A DNA stretch of 64,000 nucleotides from an uncultured Bacteroidales bacterium (GCA_903903985.1 CAIVAT010000013.1:1-64000), one strand, 5' to 3'. Positions 29,601-39,426 are shown, numbered from the stretch's first letter. The notes: a model not told the origin generated them from the sequence alone. Numbers and translations: made by a program.

Positions 29601-30036
29601 AATAAGTAGAATCGGAATAAAGGTTTCGCTGGCGGCTATAGAAGCGGTTCAACGGGTCATATTTCCATTTATCGGCACCTTCACCATAGAAAAGGATATA
29701 ATCTGTTGCATCAAAGCGGCCATCGCCGCCATCTTCAACCTGAACGGAAATCTCACGCAAATCATCAATGCGGGTTGCGGAATTTACTTCCGGCAGCATC
29801 CCCGAGCCATTTCCGAATAATCGGATCCTGGCATCATCAACAGTGGACGGATCAATCCCTAAAGTCTTTAAATTATCCCAGGTTATCTTGTGGATCCCGG
29901 TGTGTGTGACTGCAAGTTTATACCATTTGCCTCTTGCAAGCACCGAAGAATCGGCATGGGGTATTGCCCCTGAAACAATAAGCGGCAGAAGGAATACAAT
30001 GAAAATCTGTATTTGTTTTCGCAAGAATGGCAGCAT
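26623..30036 (-). CDS. PorU-like T9SS sortase paralogue (C25 gingipain-like peptidase) with C-terminal domain
   Basis: VVNYTGHGGETGW and FVTATCEFSRFDNPE catalytic His/Cys motifs; likely start MLPFLRKQ at 30036 (ORF opens at 30102). Confidence 0.88.
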   Translation of the reverse strand: MLPFLRKQIQIFIVFLLPLIVSGAIPHADSSVLARGKWYKLAVTHTGIHKITWDNLKTLGIDPSTVDDARIRLFGNGSGMLPEVNSATRIDDLREISVQVEDGGDGRFDATDYILFYGEGADKWKYDPLNRFYSRQRNLYSDSTYYFLNFDQREGRRVQPMPGISENPNNFSSRYDDFMSHELDQQNLIRSGREWFGETFDNLKSEWIFPFLIPGIDSMSNVRIKWYVAANSPANSYFYLSQSGRIVDSLMIDSTDPRVFTLAGRSKSKLTTVSSPVSDQTITLSYNMPTSNSKGWLNYLELTCRRHLSWYGPQMSFRDVQTIGPGKTTEFSMKNANADVKVWDVSNPSAIMAVKTTLEEGTLRFKRTTDSLHEFIAFDGSFVYPVTCAGEVKNQNIHSTAPVTLVIVTNPIFLAQAEQLGEFHRQHNGLTVQVVTTAQVYNEFSCGQPDPTAIRDYMKMLYDRAQTGNQPKYLLLFGDGSYDPKNRIPGNNNLIPTFQSFESLNSTSTYVTDDYFGIMADNAGMEANGAINIGIGRFPVSTTAEAQNMVDKILSYSSTSSLFRTDWRNTLTFVADDENGNLHLHQAEDMVAMVGPKYPVFNLNKIYFDAYKLIEIPGGTRFPDANRALVDAVNKGSLVVNYTGHGGETGWAVEQVLTIPDILSWKNKYKLPVFVTATCEFSRFDNPERFTAGEMLILQPEGGAIALYSTTRLAYATTNILLNTSFFEHFMDKGTDGKYIKMGDLIRLSKNDNNNNPQLRNFVLLGDPAQNIAFPAYNVATLSINGQSGQPVTVKGMSTVIVKGQIEDGAGQKVTSFNGVVNCKVYDKPVTNTTLGNRPGTDGSYPENFTIQNSVLFKGDVPVSSGDFQLSFVVPRNISLQFGNGKLSYFASNENLEAAGYSDQIIIGGRDESINPVNQGPAINLYMDDRSFVNGGKTGSAAILLVDLYDTNGINSLGLGIGHEIEAVLDNNRANAMVLNDYYAPAFNSCTRGTVAYPLDGLTPGTHTLSLKAWDLFDNSSIREIRFYVSSHPGLTVKNVMTAPNPLVDHTNFVFQPQLFDSGGLDVQINIYNLKGIQVCSLAKSYTGTLASSPNIPWDGTDSNGNKLPNGLYPYKIIFKAKNGSYSETTQKLMITR

Positions 30037-30055
30037 GGTTTGCAAATGTACGTAT

Positions 30056-33000
30056 TTAACGGATAACCACCAACTTCGAGGTTTGTTGCTCGGTGGTACC
30101 ATTCGGTATCATCAGTTGGACCTTGTAAACATACATCCCGGAACTGATTTTCGCGCCATTGTCCTGCGTTCCGTCCCATTGGATGGATGCATCGCGGAAG
30201 CCTTGCGAATAGAAGTTTTGCCGCAAGGTTTTCACCAGTCGCCCGTTGATGGTAAAAATCCGTATCTCAGCTTCAAGCGGCTGGTCCACCTGGTTTGTTT
30301 CCCAGGCAAACGTGGTGTGGTCAATCATGGGATTTGGATAAGCCACCAGGTGCTTTAAGGCAAATTCAGCTGAAGAAACAACCACAAAATCGATGCTGGC
30401 GTCGGTAGAGTTGTTGTAAACATCCCAGACTTTCACGGTTATCTGATGCGGGCCATCGCTGAGTGAACTGAGCTGGTATTTTATTTCACCGCTTTTAAAG
30501 GTGTTCATATCCGTAACGTAGTAGTCATTGAGGATCATTGGCGTGGTCGTTTTGCCGTCGAGCACAGCGGTAATATCATGGCCGATGCCATTCCCAACCG
30601 CATTGATGCCGGATGAATCGCTCACATCTGCCAAAAGAACCGGATTCTGATCGGTAATCCCGCCTGACCGGAACTGATGGTTATTCATAAAGAGCGCTAA
30701 TTCAGGTCCCTGTTCATCCGCAGGTGCCTGCTTGTTGTATCCTCCCACCTGGATATTGTAATCATACCCGTTGGCGTCGGTTTCGGGATTAAAGGCATAA
30801 TAACTGATCTTGCCAACACCAAATTCATAGGCAATATCTTTGGGAACAATAAACGAGAAAGAAAATGAGCCGTTCGTCACAGCCACTTTCCCGTGATATA
30901 CCGCATTCTTTCGCAGGAAGTACTGAACCGGTGGGCCTTCGCCGGCATTGGCCTTTGTCCAGATTTCAGATGATTTATCAAATACGGTGGGGACGACGGT
31001 TCCAATAAAGCTGGTATCTTTCTGTCCAAAGGCATCCCGAACCTCACCGGTAATGGTAACAACCGACAGTGCCGTCAGGGTATCAGGCACCGAAGATGGG
31101 TTGTGGGCATTGATGGAGGTGGTTACGACATTCAGGTCGGGGTAGGCCATCTGCATGGCCGGATCGCCCAGTAAAACAAAAGCATGAATGTTCGGGGAAT
31201 TACCCATGTCTTTTTTTGCAACCCTCAGTAAATCTCCAAGTTTAAGGTAGCTGCCGGAATATTTTTTAAAAACGTTGTTATAGAAATTGACCAGCAACGA
31301 CTTGTTTGTTCCGGCAAAAGTAAGCCGGGTGGTCGTAAAGAGTGCAACACCTCCCCCCTGGCTGTTTAAAAAGACATATTCACCTGCGGAAGCACGCTCC
31401 GGATCATCGAACCGGCTGAATTCGCATGTCGCGGTCACAAAAACAGGCAGGCTGTTGAAATTACGCCAGTTATTGATGTCTGGTACTTCCAATATTCGCT
31501 CATGTGCCCATCCTACCTCTCCGCCATGGCCCACATAGTTCATGATCAGTGCGCCTTTTTCGACCCTTTTGTTGATCACTTCGTTCACATCGGGGTACCG
31601 TGCCCCACCCGAGGTGGAAACTATGGGATAGGCATCGGAATATATTTTATCAACGTTGTATTTTTTATAAGAAGTTTCGACAAGGTTCGCAAGGTCTTCA
31701 GAATCTTCAATAAACAGGTTCCCGCCTTCATTCTGGTCATCGCTGACGAAAGTCACTACGTTGCGCCAGTCATTTTTAACAGCTTCACTTTGTGAACAGT
31801 AATGGATTACTTTGTCGACCGAAGCCCTTGCCTGCTCAATGTTGTCAACCGGGAACCGGCCGATGCCAATGTCGAGGTCGCCATTGGCCGATTGTCCTTC
31901 ATTGGCATCAAGCAACCCGAAATAATCATCTGATACAAAAGAGGAAACCGGTGAGAGGGATTCCACAGATTCAAAGGAAGGCACAAAATTGGTATTGTTT
32001 TGTGTTCTGTCCTTGAAATCGTAGGATGCATCGCCAAACAGCAGGAGATACCTGGGTTCTTTTCCGGGTTGTGCCTTGTTGTACATCATCCTGACAAAGT
32101 CGCGGATGGCAGTGATGTCCTGGGCCCCCGAGGAAAATTCGTTGTAAATTTTATCGGGAGTTGTGATAAACACCGACATGCCGCTGTTTGCCACATGAAA
32201 GGCTGCCAGCCGTTCAGCTTCACTAAGAAAAGCCGGATGGCAGATGATAAGATAATCAGCCGTTTCCGCACCATGAAGATCCTGATTTTCAACTTTGCCA
32301 ATGAATTCGGGAGTATTGTTAATGACACCACCATCAAATGCCATAAATTCCCGGAGGGTATCTGTTGGCACCCTGAACACATAATTACTTCCGTTCTGGC
32401 TTGTCTCAATGCGCCCGATGCTGCCAGCATGGGTGATATCCCATATCTGAACATTATAACCATTACCGTTCAGCGTGAATTCAGTTACTTTGCCTGGCCC
32501 GGTTCCGGCAACTGAGCGGAAAGCCAACTGAGATCCGTTCATGGCAATAGAACGCAAGGCATTTAACTCAAGATAATTCAGGTAACCCACCGAACTTGAT
32601 GAACTTTTATTAAAAGTAAGTTTCAGGTCAATGACAGGATTTGAAGTTGCAAATGTGGCCAGGCCTGTTTTCGCCTTCGCAAAATCATCATCAAAAACAC
32701 CTGAAATTGGTGGAATGTAAATGGTCATCAGGGCATTTCCCTGTGCCGAAATATTAAAAGAGGTGCTGGTGCCAATGGAACGCGCAGCCACGTATGCAAG
32801 CACCGAAACAGGGCTCAGCGCATCAATACCAGGAAAGTTGAAGGAGTAGTTGCGTGTGGTGGTTACATCGAAATACTGGTGGTCCCACCACTGACGGCCT
32901 GATTTGATCAGGTTGACATCATCCATTTCATATGAAGCAAAATCCTCGAATTTGCTGGCAAGGAAGGTAGGTGAATCTGTTGTGGAGGGTATTGCCGATA

Positions 33001-33916
33001 TTCTCTTTCCCGGGCCTTTATCAAAATTAAGGAAATAATACATGTGATCAGAATAGATATTTTTCCTGAGGTGGAAAAGCTGGTCGGTTGCGTTGTAATC
33101 CCACCGGTTGGGTCCTTGCCCGTAGAACAGCAGGTAATCTGCCGCATCAAACGAACCATCAGCCTCGCCGGAGACGAAGATCGCATTCTCCATCAGATCG
33201 TCGATGCGCGCAGCCGAATTCGCTTCGGGAAGCATGCCTCCCCCATTTCCATATATCCGGATATTCCGTGGGTCAATGCTGCCAACATCAATGCCGGCTT
33301 TTTTCAGGTCATTGTAGGAAAGCCGGTAAATTCCATCAGCACCGACCGAAAATTTAAACCATGCCCCAGAGGCAAGCACTGAATTTGGACTGTAAGAGAC
33401 AGCGGATTTGACTAAAGCCTGGTTTTTTTTCACAACAGTATGAATATCAAGACCGAATGAAACCAGTCGCTCAATTTTTCCGGTAGCATTGTTCAGATGC
33501 AATGGGAGCAGCCGGACCACCAGCGAGGTTTTCTTCCTGGCAACCGATAACAGGTGAACGATGTTGATATCCGCCGAAATTTTATCCAGGTCCTTCACCA
33601 TCTCCAGGTTTTCGTCACTTACCTGTTCGTAAACCGGGTTGTTCATCATCACTTCAACAAGGGAATCATGCATTGGATCAAATGGAAAAGATTTTGTGAA
33701 TACCGGTAAAACACCATAATCCTCAGCCATGACAGACCCTTCAAATGATAAAATTTTTTCGATTGGTGAATGACCATCCGATATCAGCCTTGGTGCGTTC
33801 CATGAAATCCTGTAATGGAAAATAGCGCCTGAACCATTGGCTTTCAAAGCAATAAAAGGGGTGAAAGCCATCAAAACCAAAAGAAACAGGAACGAAAAGT
33901 GTTTTTTTGTATCCAT
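30056..33916 (-). CDS. porU: Type IX secretion system sortase PorU
   Basis: IMNYVGHGGEVGWAHERI and FVTATCEFSRFDDPE; C-terminal YPNPMIDHTTF...SGMYVYKVQL; adjacent to porV and gldJ. Confidence 0.9.
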   Translation of the reverse strand: MDTKKHFSFLFLLVLMAFTPFIALKANGSGAIFHYRISWNAPRLISDGHSPIEKILSFEGSVMAEDYGVLPVFTKSFPFDPMHDSLVEVMMNNPVYEQVSDENLEMVKDLDKISADINIVHLLSVARKKTSLVVRLLPLHLNNATGKIERLVSFGLDIHTVVKKNQALVKSAVSYSPNSVLASGAWFKFSVGADGIYRLSYNDLKKAGIDVGSIDPRNIRIYGNGGGMLPEANSAARIDDLMENAIFVSGEADGSFDAADYLLFYGQGPNRWDYNATDQLFHLRKNIYSDHMYYFLNFDKGPGKRISAIPSTTDSPTFLASKFEDFASYEMDDVNLIKSGRQWWDHQYFDVTTTRNYSFNFPGIDALSPVSVLAYVAARSIGTSTSFNISAQGNALMTIYIPPISGVFDDDFAKAKTGLATFATSNPVIDLKLTFNKSSSSSVGYLNYLELNALRSIAMNGSQLAFRSVAGTGPGKVTEFTLNGNGYNVQIWDITHAGSIGRIETSQNGSNYVFRVPTDTLREFMAFDGGVINNTPEFIGKVENQDLHGAETADYLIICHPAFLSEAERLAAFHVANSGMSVFITTPDKIYNEFSSGAQDITAIRDFVRMMYNKAQPGKEPRYLLLFGDASYDFKDRTQNNTNFVPSFESVESLSPVSSFVSDDYFGLLDANEGQSANGDLDIGIGRFPVDNIEQARASVDKVIHYCSQSEAVKNDWRNVVTFVSDDQNEGGNLFIEDSEDLANLVETSYKKYNVDKIYSDAYPIVSTSGGARYPDVNEVINKRVEKGALIMNYVGHGGEVGWAHERILEVPDINNWRNFNSLPVFVTATCEFSRFDDPERASAGEYVFLNSQGGGVALFTTTRLTFAGTNKSLLVNFYNNVFKKYSGSYLKLGDLLRVAKKDMGNSPNIHAFVLLGDPAMQMAYPDLNVVTTSINAHNPSSVPDTLTALSVVTITGEVRDAFGQKDTSFIGTVVPTVFDKSSEIWTKANAGEGPPVQYFLRKNAVYHGKVAVTNGSFSFSFIVPKDIAYEFGVGKISYYAFNPETDANGYDYNIQVGGYNKQAPADEQGPELALFMNNHQFRSGGITDQNPVLLADVSDSSGINAVGNGIGHDITAVLDGKTTTPMILNDYYVTDMNTFKSGEIKYQLSSLSDGPHQITVKVWDVYNNSTDASIDFVVVSSAEFALKHLVAYPNPMIDHTTFAWETNQVDQPLEAEIRIFTINGRLVKTLRQNFYSQGFRDASIQWDGTQDNGAKISSGMYVYKVQLMIPNGTTEQQTSKLVVIR

Positions 33917-34046
33917 TATTTTATAAGACTATATCATTGTTATCTTTTTTAACGTTATATGGTAGTTATTATTGTCAATGCTTATTTAGGATATTCATTA
34001 TTTTTGTAATATTGTAATCCTTATTTATCAGGAAACAAAAACAATC

Positions 34047-35042
34047 ATGCTGCGCCGGTTTTTCTTAATCGTATTGTTTGTCGTTCCGCTGGTTTTGGGG
34101 AAGGTATTTGCCCAGGATCCTGAGTTTTCTCAGTTTTATGCCAATCCGCTTTATCTTAACCCAGCTCTTGCCGGGGTCACCATTTGCCCCAAAGCGAATG
34201 CAAACTACCGCAATCAATGGCCGGGGATCGGAAAATCATTCATTACCTATAATGTATCCTACGATCAATATGTTAATTTTCTGCATGGCGGACTCGGGAT
34301 TATTCTTACCGCTGACAGGGCGGGGAACGGGAACCTCAACACAACAGCCATCAGTTTGATGTATGCCTATAAATTCAACCTCACTGAACATTTGCAGGCG
34401 AGCGGAGCGCTTAAGGTTGGATATTATCAAAGAACTCTTGTCTGGGAGAACCTGATTTTCGGAGATCAGATCGACCCGCTTAACGGGAATATCAATCCCT
34501 ACACCAAGGACAAAGCACCAGATAACAGTACCATAGGCGTACCTGACTTCTCGACCGGAATTTTCCTGGCGTACGATGATCTCATTTACGGAGGTATTGC
34601 TGTGGATCACCTCACCCAGCCAGACGTTGGGTTTTATGCCTCAAATAACACACCGCTTTTTATGAAATACACCGTTCATGTTGGTTCGGTGATCAACCTT
34701 CACAAAAATGGCGGTACCGGTGAAGATCGCGAATTTTCAATATCCCCCAACATTTTATACCAGCAGCAGTTTCAATTTCATCAACTCAACATCGGGTTGT
34801 ACGTTACCGTCGATCCCTTTATCGGAGGTATATGGTTCCGTCACAATTTCGAAAATGCCGATGCCGTCATCCCGATGATCGGTCTCCATTACAAAAGTTT
34901 ACGAATCGGATACAGTTATGACTATACCGTCAGTTCATTAAGGAGCGCTTCCGGTGGTGCACATGAAGTTTCTGCCTCATGGCAATTCCCATGTCTGGAA
35001 AAAAGAAGACACCTCAGGGCAATAAAATGCCCAAGATTTTAG
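34047..35042 (+). CDS. PorP/SprF-family type IX secretion system membrane protein
   Basis: QDPEFSQFYANPLYLNPALAGV...YRNQWPGIGKSFITYNVSYDQYV. Confidence 0.93.
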   Translation: MLRRFFLIVLFVVPLVLGKVFAQDPEFSQFYANPLYLNPALAGVTICPKANANYRNQWPGIGKSFITYNVSYDQYVNFLHGGLGIILTADRAGNGNLNTTAISLMYAYKFNLTEHLQASGALKVGYYQRTLVWENLIFGDQIDPLNGNINPYTKDKAPDNSTIGVPDFSTGIFLAYDDLIYGGIAVDHLTQPDVGFYASNNTPLFMKYTVHVGSVINLHKNGGTGEDREFSISPNILYQQQFQFHQLNIGLYVTVDPFIGGIWFRHNFENADAVIPMIGLHYKSLRIGYSYDYTVSSLRSASGGAHEVSASWQFPCLEKRRHLRAIKCPRF

Positions 35043-35160
35043 TTATACTGTTGCAATTTTGCATAATTCTTTTACAATGATCATCGTAAAACTGCGTTTA
35101 CTTAGATAATTAGTTGCTTAATTTGAGTAATTCACGTACGTTTGCAAAAATTTTCAACGG

Positions 35161-36636
35161 ATGAAAATTAACAGATTTTTCCAATTAAGCGTTCTCGGGG
35201 CGACCATTTTCCTGGCTTCCGGATGTAAGAAAGAAGTATCACGTTCTACCGGCTGGGAATATAACAATCCAAAAAACGGGGGATTTGAAAAACACCAGTT
35301 TACAAATCAGCCCACAGGGCCGGGCCTGGTGTTCATCGAAGGCGGAACCTTCACCATGGGGAGCACCCAGGACGATGTAATGTTCGAATGGAACAACAGC
35401 CCCCGCCGGGTTTCTGTTTCCAGTTTTTACATGGATGAAACGGAAGTGAGCAACCTCGATTACCTTGAATATCTTTACTGGCTCAACCGGGTTTATGCCA
35501 CAGATTATCCCGGGGTGTACCGCAAAGCATTGCCTGATTCGCTGGTATGGCGTCAAAAACTGGCTTACAATGAACCCATTGTGGAGGATTATTTCCGCCA
35601 TCCGGCTTACCGCGATTATCCTGTAATCGGGGTTTCCTGGGTTCAGGCGAATGACTTTTGTCAGTGGCGGACCGACCGGGTGAATGAAATGTTGCTCATT
35701 CAAAAAGGCATTCTTGCCATGGACCCTGCCCAGAAAAATGAAAACAATTTCAATACCGAAGCATACCTGGCCGGCCAGTATGAAGGCCTTCCAGACAAGC
35801 AGCTTCCCGATCTCAATCCAAATGGAACCGGTACCCGGAAAGTTAAAAAGGAAGACGGCATTCTTTTACCAAAGTACCGCCTTCCGACAGAAGCCGAATG
35901 GGAATATGCGGCCCTTGGACTCATTGGGAACACGCTCTACGAAAGAGTTGTTGAACGGAAAAATTATCCCTGGAACGGCAATTATGTGCGCACCAACGAA
36001 TCAAGGTATTACGGAGGATTCATGGATAACTTCAAACGCGGAAAAGGCGACTATATGGGTGTGGCCGGCAACCTGAACGACGGCGCCGACGGTCCTGCAG
36101 CCTGTGGCTCATACTTCCCAAACGATTATGGGCTTTATAACATGGCTGGTAATGTGAGTGAATGGGTATTGGATGTGTACCGCCCGTTAAACTCAATGGA
36201 AGTTTCTGATCTTCGCCCCTTCCGTGGAAATGTGTTTAAAACCCCCGTTCGCGATGCCGAAGGGTTCCTTGCTGAAAAAGACAGCCTGGGACATATGAAA
36301 TACCGCGACATCACCACGGCTGAAGCAATGAACCGCAAGAATTACCGCCAGGCCGACAATATCAACTACCTCGATGGAGATTATGCGTCGAGCATTGACA
36401 ACAATGTATGGAAAGAAGGCGCCAAAGACACCTCTTCCACCAACCTGATGTACCAGTATGGCATCAGCTCACTGATCACCGACCATGCACGCGTTTATAA
36501 AGGAGGAAGCTGGAGAGACCAGGCATATTACCTGAGCCCGGGCACTCGCAGATACCTTGACGAAAACGAGGCATCTGATGCCATTGGTTTTCGGTGCGCC
36601 ATGACCCGTGTCGGAGGCTCTATTGCCGGAAGATAA
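35161..36636 (+). CDS. gldJ: Gliding motility/T9SS lipoprotein GldJ (SUMF1/formylglycine-generating-enzyme-like fold)
   Basis: Lipobox LASGC; FIEGGTFTMGS; YRLPTEAEWEYAA; GNVSEWVLDVYRP; followed by murF as in other Bacteroidetes. Confidence 0.9.
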   Translation: MKINRFFQLSVLGATIFLASGCKKEVSRSTGWEYNNPKNGGFEKHQFTNQPTGPGLVFIEGGTFTMGSTQDDVMFEWNNSPRRVSVSSFYMDETEVSNLDYLEYLYWLNRVYATDYPGVYRKALPDSLVWRQKLAYNEPIVEDYFRHPAYRDYPVIGVSWVQANDFCQWRTDRVNEMLLIQKGILAMDPAQKNENNFNTEAYLAGQYEGLPDKQLPDLNPNGTGTRKVKKEDGILLPKYRLPTEAEWEYAALGLIGNTLYERVVERKNYPWNGNYVRTNESRYYGGFMDNFKRGKGDYMGVAGNLNDGADGPAACGSYFPNDYGLYNMAGNVSEWVLDVYRPLNSMEVSDLRPFRGNVFKTPVRDAEGFLAEKDSLGHMKYRDITTAEAMNRKNYRQADNINYLDGDYASSIDNNVWKEGAKDTSSTNLMYQYGISSLITDHARVYKGGSWRDQAYYLSPGTRRYLDENEASDAIGFRCAMTRVGGSIAGR

Positions 36637-36655
36637 TATAAGTTGTAACAAATGG

Positions 36656-36687
36656 AAAACCCCGTTTCGCAAAAGAGACGGGGTTTT
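36656..36687 (+). terminator. Terminator after gldJ
   Basis: AAAACCCCGTTTC-GCAAAA-GAGACGGGGTTTT, 13-bp stem with one G-U pair, then ATTT. Confidence 0.75.
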
Positions 36688-36693
36688 ATTTAT

Positions 36694-37989
36694 ATGGACC
36701 AGCAACTCAAAGACCTATACGCGCTTTTTCTTGAACACCCGGTGATTTCTACCGACAGTCGCCGGATTCAGCCCGGATCCCTGTTCTTTGCCTTACGCGG
36801 TGATGCTTTCGATGGCAATGAATTTGCCCGCCAGGCACTTGAGGCGGGAGCTGCATACGCCGTTGTCGATGATGCCAGGCAGGCCGTCAACAAATCATAT
36901 ATTCTGGTCGATGACGTGCTTTCCACCATGCAGGCTTTATCCAGGCACCATCGCCTGCAATTCAGCATCCCGGTGGTTGCCATTACAGGAACAAACGGGA
37001 AAACAACGACCAAGGAGCTTATTTACTCCGTGCTTTCAAAAAAGTATCATGTCCTGGCAACGAAGGGCAACCTCAATAACCACATCGGGGTGCCGCTTAC
37101 ACTGCTTCGTTTGACCGGTGAAACAGAACTTGCCATCATCGAAATGGGCGCAAATCATCCGGGTGAGATTGATTTTCTTTGCAACATCGCTCAACCGAAT
37201 TATGGCCTCATCACCAACATCGGCAAGGCCCACCTCGAGGGTTTTGGCAGTTACGATGGTGTTGTCAGAACAAAAACTGAGCTCTACCGCTTCATCGGGG
37301 CACATGGTGGAAAAATTTTCATGAACAATGAGGATCCGGTTCTTACGAATCACTCCACCGGACTGACAGCAATTACCTATGGCAGTGCTCAAGCCGGTCT
37401 CGCTGCAATGAACCTATCTGCAGATCCTTTCGTGACCGTGGACCTTCTCCCTGCAGGATGCGCAGGATACCGCATTGAATCGAAACTGTACGGCCTTTAC
37501 AACGCCGGCAACATCCTCGCTGCAGCCTGTATCGGACACCATTTCAACGTTGCGGCGGAGGCAATAAAATCGGCCATTGAAGAATATCAGCCTGGCAACA
37601 ATCGTTCACAAATCACCAAAACAAGGCATAACCTCCTTATCCTGGATGCATATAACGCCAATCCAAGCAGCATGTCGGCTGCAATCGAAACTTTTGCCTC
37701 GTCTGACTATCCTGAAAAAACAGTAATTCTTGGCGATATGCTTGAACTGGGCAAAGAATCGGATCTGGAACACCAGGCTATCCTTGACCGGATCAATGAT
37801 CTGCATTTTCATCATGTTTACCTTGTAGGACCCATTTTCACACGACTGAATTCGAAACTTGAAAACACCTGTTTTCAGGATAGCGAACTGGCTAAAATGT
37901 GGTTTGAGCATCATAAAACTGAAAATGCAACCATCCTGATCAAGGGTTCAAGAGGTATCCGGCTTGAGATCCTGGCAGGTGAATTATAG
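36694..37989 (+). CDS. murF: UDP-N-acetylmuramoyl-tripeptide--D-alanyl-D-alanine ligase
   Basis: DSRRIQPGSLFFALRG, VVAITGTNGKTTTKELI, LDAYNANPSSM; start set to MDQQLKDLYALF because the ORF start at 36652 lies in the terminator. Confidence 0.94.
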   Translation: MDQQLKDLYALFLEHPVISTDSRRIQPGSLFFALRGDAFDGNEFARQALEAGAAYAVVDDARQAVNKSYILVDDVLSTMQALSRHHRLQFSIPVVAITGTNGKTTTKELIYSVLSKKYHVLATKGNLNNHIGVPLTLLRLTGETELAIIEMGANHPGEIDFLCNIAQPNYGLITNIGKAHLEGFGSYDGVVRTKTELYRFIGAHGGKIFMNNEDPVLTNHSTGLTAITYGSAQAGLAAMNLSADPFVTVDLLPAGCAGYRIESKLYGLYNAGNILAAACIGHHFNVAAEAIKSAIEEYQPGNNRSQITKTRHNLLILDAYNANPSSMSAAIETFASSDYPEKTVILGDMLELGKESDLEHQAILDRINDLHFHHVYLVGPIFTRLNSKLENTCFQDSELAKMWFEHHKTENATILIKGSRGIRLEILAGEL

Positions 37990-38027
37990 TATGTTGTCTT
38001 TTGTTATTTAATTTTAAATAATTTCCG

Positions 38028-39077
38028 GTGAAATACCAGGTGATCGGATTAATGTCGGGAACCAGTCTTGACGGGCTTGATCTCGCTTTCTGCGAGTTCA
38101 GCAGGGATGAAAATTGGTGGACCTATCAAATTCACTGTGCTGAAACAATTCCGTACAATGATCGCTGGAAGGGATTGCTTTCGACCCTGGAGTCGGGATC
38201 GGCGCTGGATTTTGTTTCCACGGATATTGAATACGGGCACTTGTTGGGACGATTGACCCGGAGTTTCATTGAAAGGAACAATCTTATTCCCGATTTCATT
38301 GCGTCGCACGGTCATACCATTTTTCACCAGCCCGGGAAAAAAATCACGAGTCAAATCGGCCGTGGATCAGCCATTGCCGCTGAAACCGGTCTGCGTGTGG
38401 TTTGTGATTTCCGTTCACACGATGTCGCTTTGGGCGGACAGGGCGCCCCGCTTGTTCCCATTGGCGATGCGTTGCTTTTTCATGAATATGACTTTTGCCT
38501 GAATATCGGCGGATTTGCGAATATTTCGTTTCAAACCGGGGCAAAAAGGGTTGCCTGGGATGTTTGCCCTGCCAACATTGTTTTGAACCAGCTTGCAATG
38601 CAAGCCGGCCACGATTATGATCCTGACGGAACAATGGCAGCAAGCGGCTTTGTTGACAAAGCTTTGCTCGAAACGCTCAACACCCTGCCGTTTTATTCAT
38701 TGAAATTCCCAAAATCACTCGGCAGGGAATGGGTGGTTCAGTATATCTTGCCGGTTCTTCAGGATTCCGGTCTGCCAACTGTTGACCTGCTCGCCACCTT
38801 CTGTGAGCATATTGCCATACAGATAGCCGCATCTGCTGGCTTAAAAAGAGATACGAAAATGCTCATCACCGGCGGAGGTGCTTTCAACAGGCACCTCATC
38901 AATCGGATCCGCCATCATGCCCTTCCTGAAATCATCATTCCGGATGCACTGACCATCAACTTCAAAGAAGCCTTGATTTTCGCCTTCCTCGGCGTATTGC
39001 GCTGGCGTAATGAAATTAATTGCCTGAGTAGCGTGACCGGCGCTGCAAAAGATTCATCCGGCGGTGCCATTTATTGA
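38028..39077 (+). CDS. anmK: Anhydro-N-acetylmuramic acid kinase
   Basis: VIGLMSGTSLDGLDLAF; NIGGFANISF; TGGGAFN; GTG start. Confidence 0.92.
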   Translation: MKYQVIGLMSGTSLDGLDLAFCEFSRDENWWTYQIHCAETIPYNDRWKGLLSTLESGSALDFVSTDIEYGHLLGRLTRSFIERNNLIPDFIASHGHTIFHQPGKKITSQIGRGSAIAAETGLRVVCDFRSHDVALGGQGAPLVPIGDALLFHEYDFCLNIGGFANISFQTGAKRVAWDVCPANIVLNQLAMQAGHDYDPDGTMAASGFVDKALLETLNTLPFYSLKFPKSLGREWVVQYILPVLQDSGLPTVDLLATFCEHIAIQIAASAGLKRDTKMLITGGGAFNRHLINRIRHHALPEIIIPDALTINFKEALIFAFLGVLRWRNEINCLSSVTGAAKDSSGGAIY

Positions 39078-39145
39078 ATTGTTGATCACTTTTCCTCGTT
39101 TTTATAGTACCTTTGGAGAGTAAACCGGATGAAACACATATCAGT

Positions 39146-39426
39146 ATGGCAAGAAAGTACGATATGACCGTCACAACATTGGATTTGTACAACATCCCAA
39201 AGACAAAAATAGGGGAACAAGAGGCACAAGTTTGGTTGAATTTGTTGAAAACAAGGTTGAGGAAGCTTTTAAAAGCAAAAAAGATGATCTTGCATCAAAG
39301 CAGGATATCTATAAATTAGATGTCAAAATCGAGAAAACCAAGTCCGAAATCATCAAATGGATGTTTATTTTCTGGGCAGGGCAGACCGGCATCATGGTTG
39401 GAATTCTGGCGCTGTTTCTTAAATGA
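39146..39426 (+). pseudogene. Apparently frameshifted small coiled-coil/TM protein (DUF1640-like), overlapping folC by ATGA
   Basis: Frame 39113-39319 gives MARKYDMTVTTLDLYNIPKTKIGEQEAQ; the +1 frame continues LVEFVENKVEEAFKSKKDDLASKQDIYKLDVKIEKTKSEIIKWMFIFWAGQTGIMVGILALFLK. Confidence 0.5.

Noticed and set aside
26623-30102. Possibility that the second PorU copy is a pseudogene
   Set aside because: Uninterrupted ORF with catalytic His and Cys motifs and an intact C-terminal domain
36652-36693. N-terminal extension of murF (MENPVSQKRRGFIY)
   Set aside because: It is encoded by the gldJ terminator hairpin; the MurF-like sequence starts at MDQQLKD (36694)
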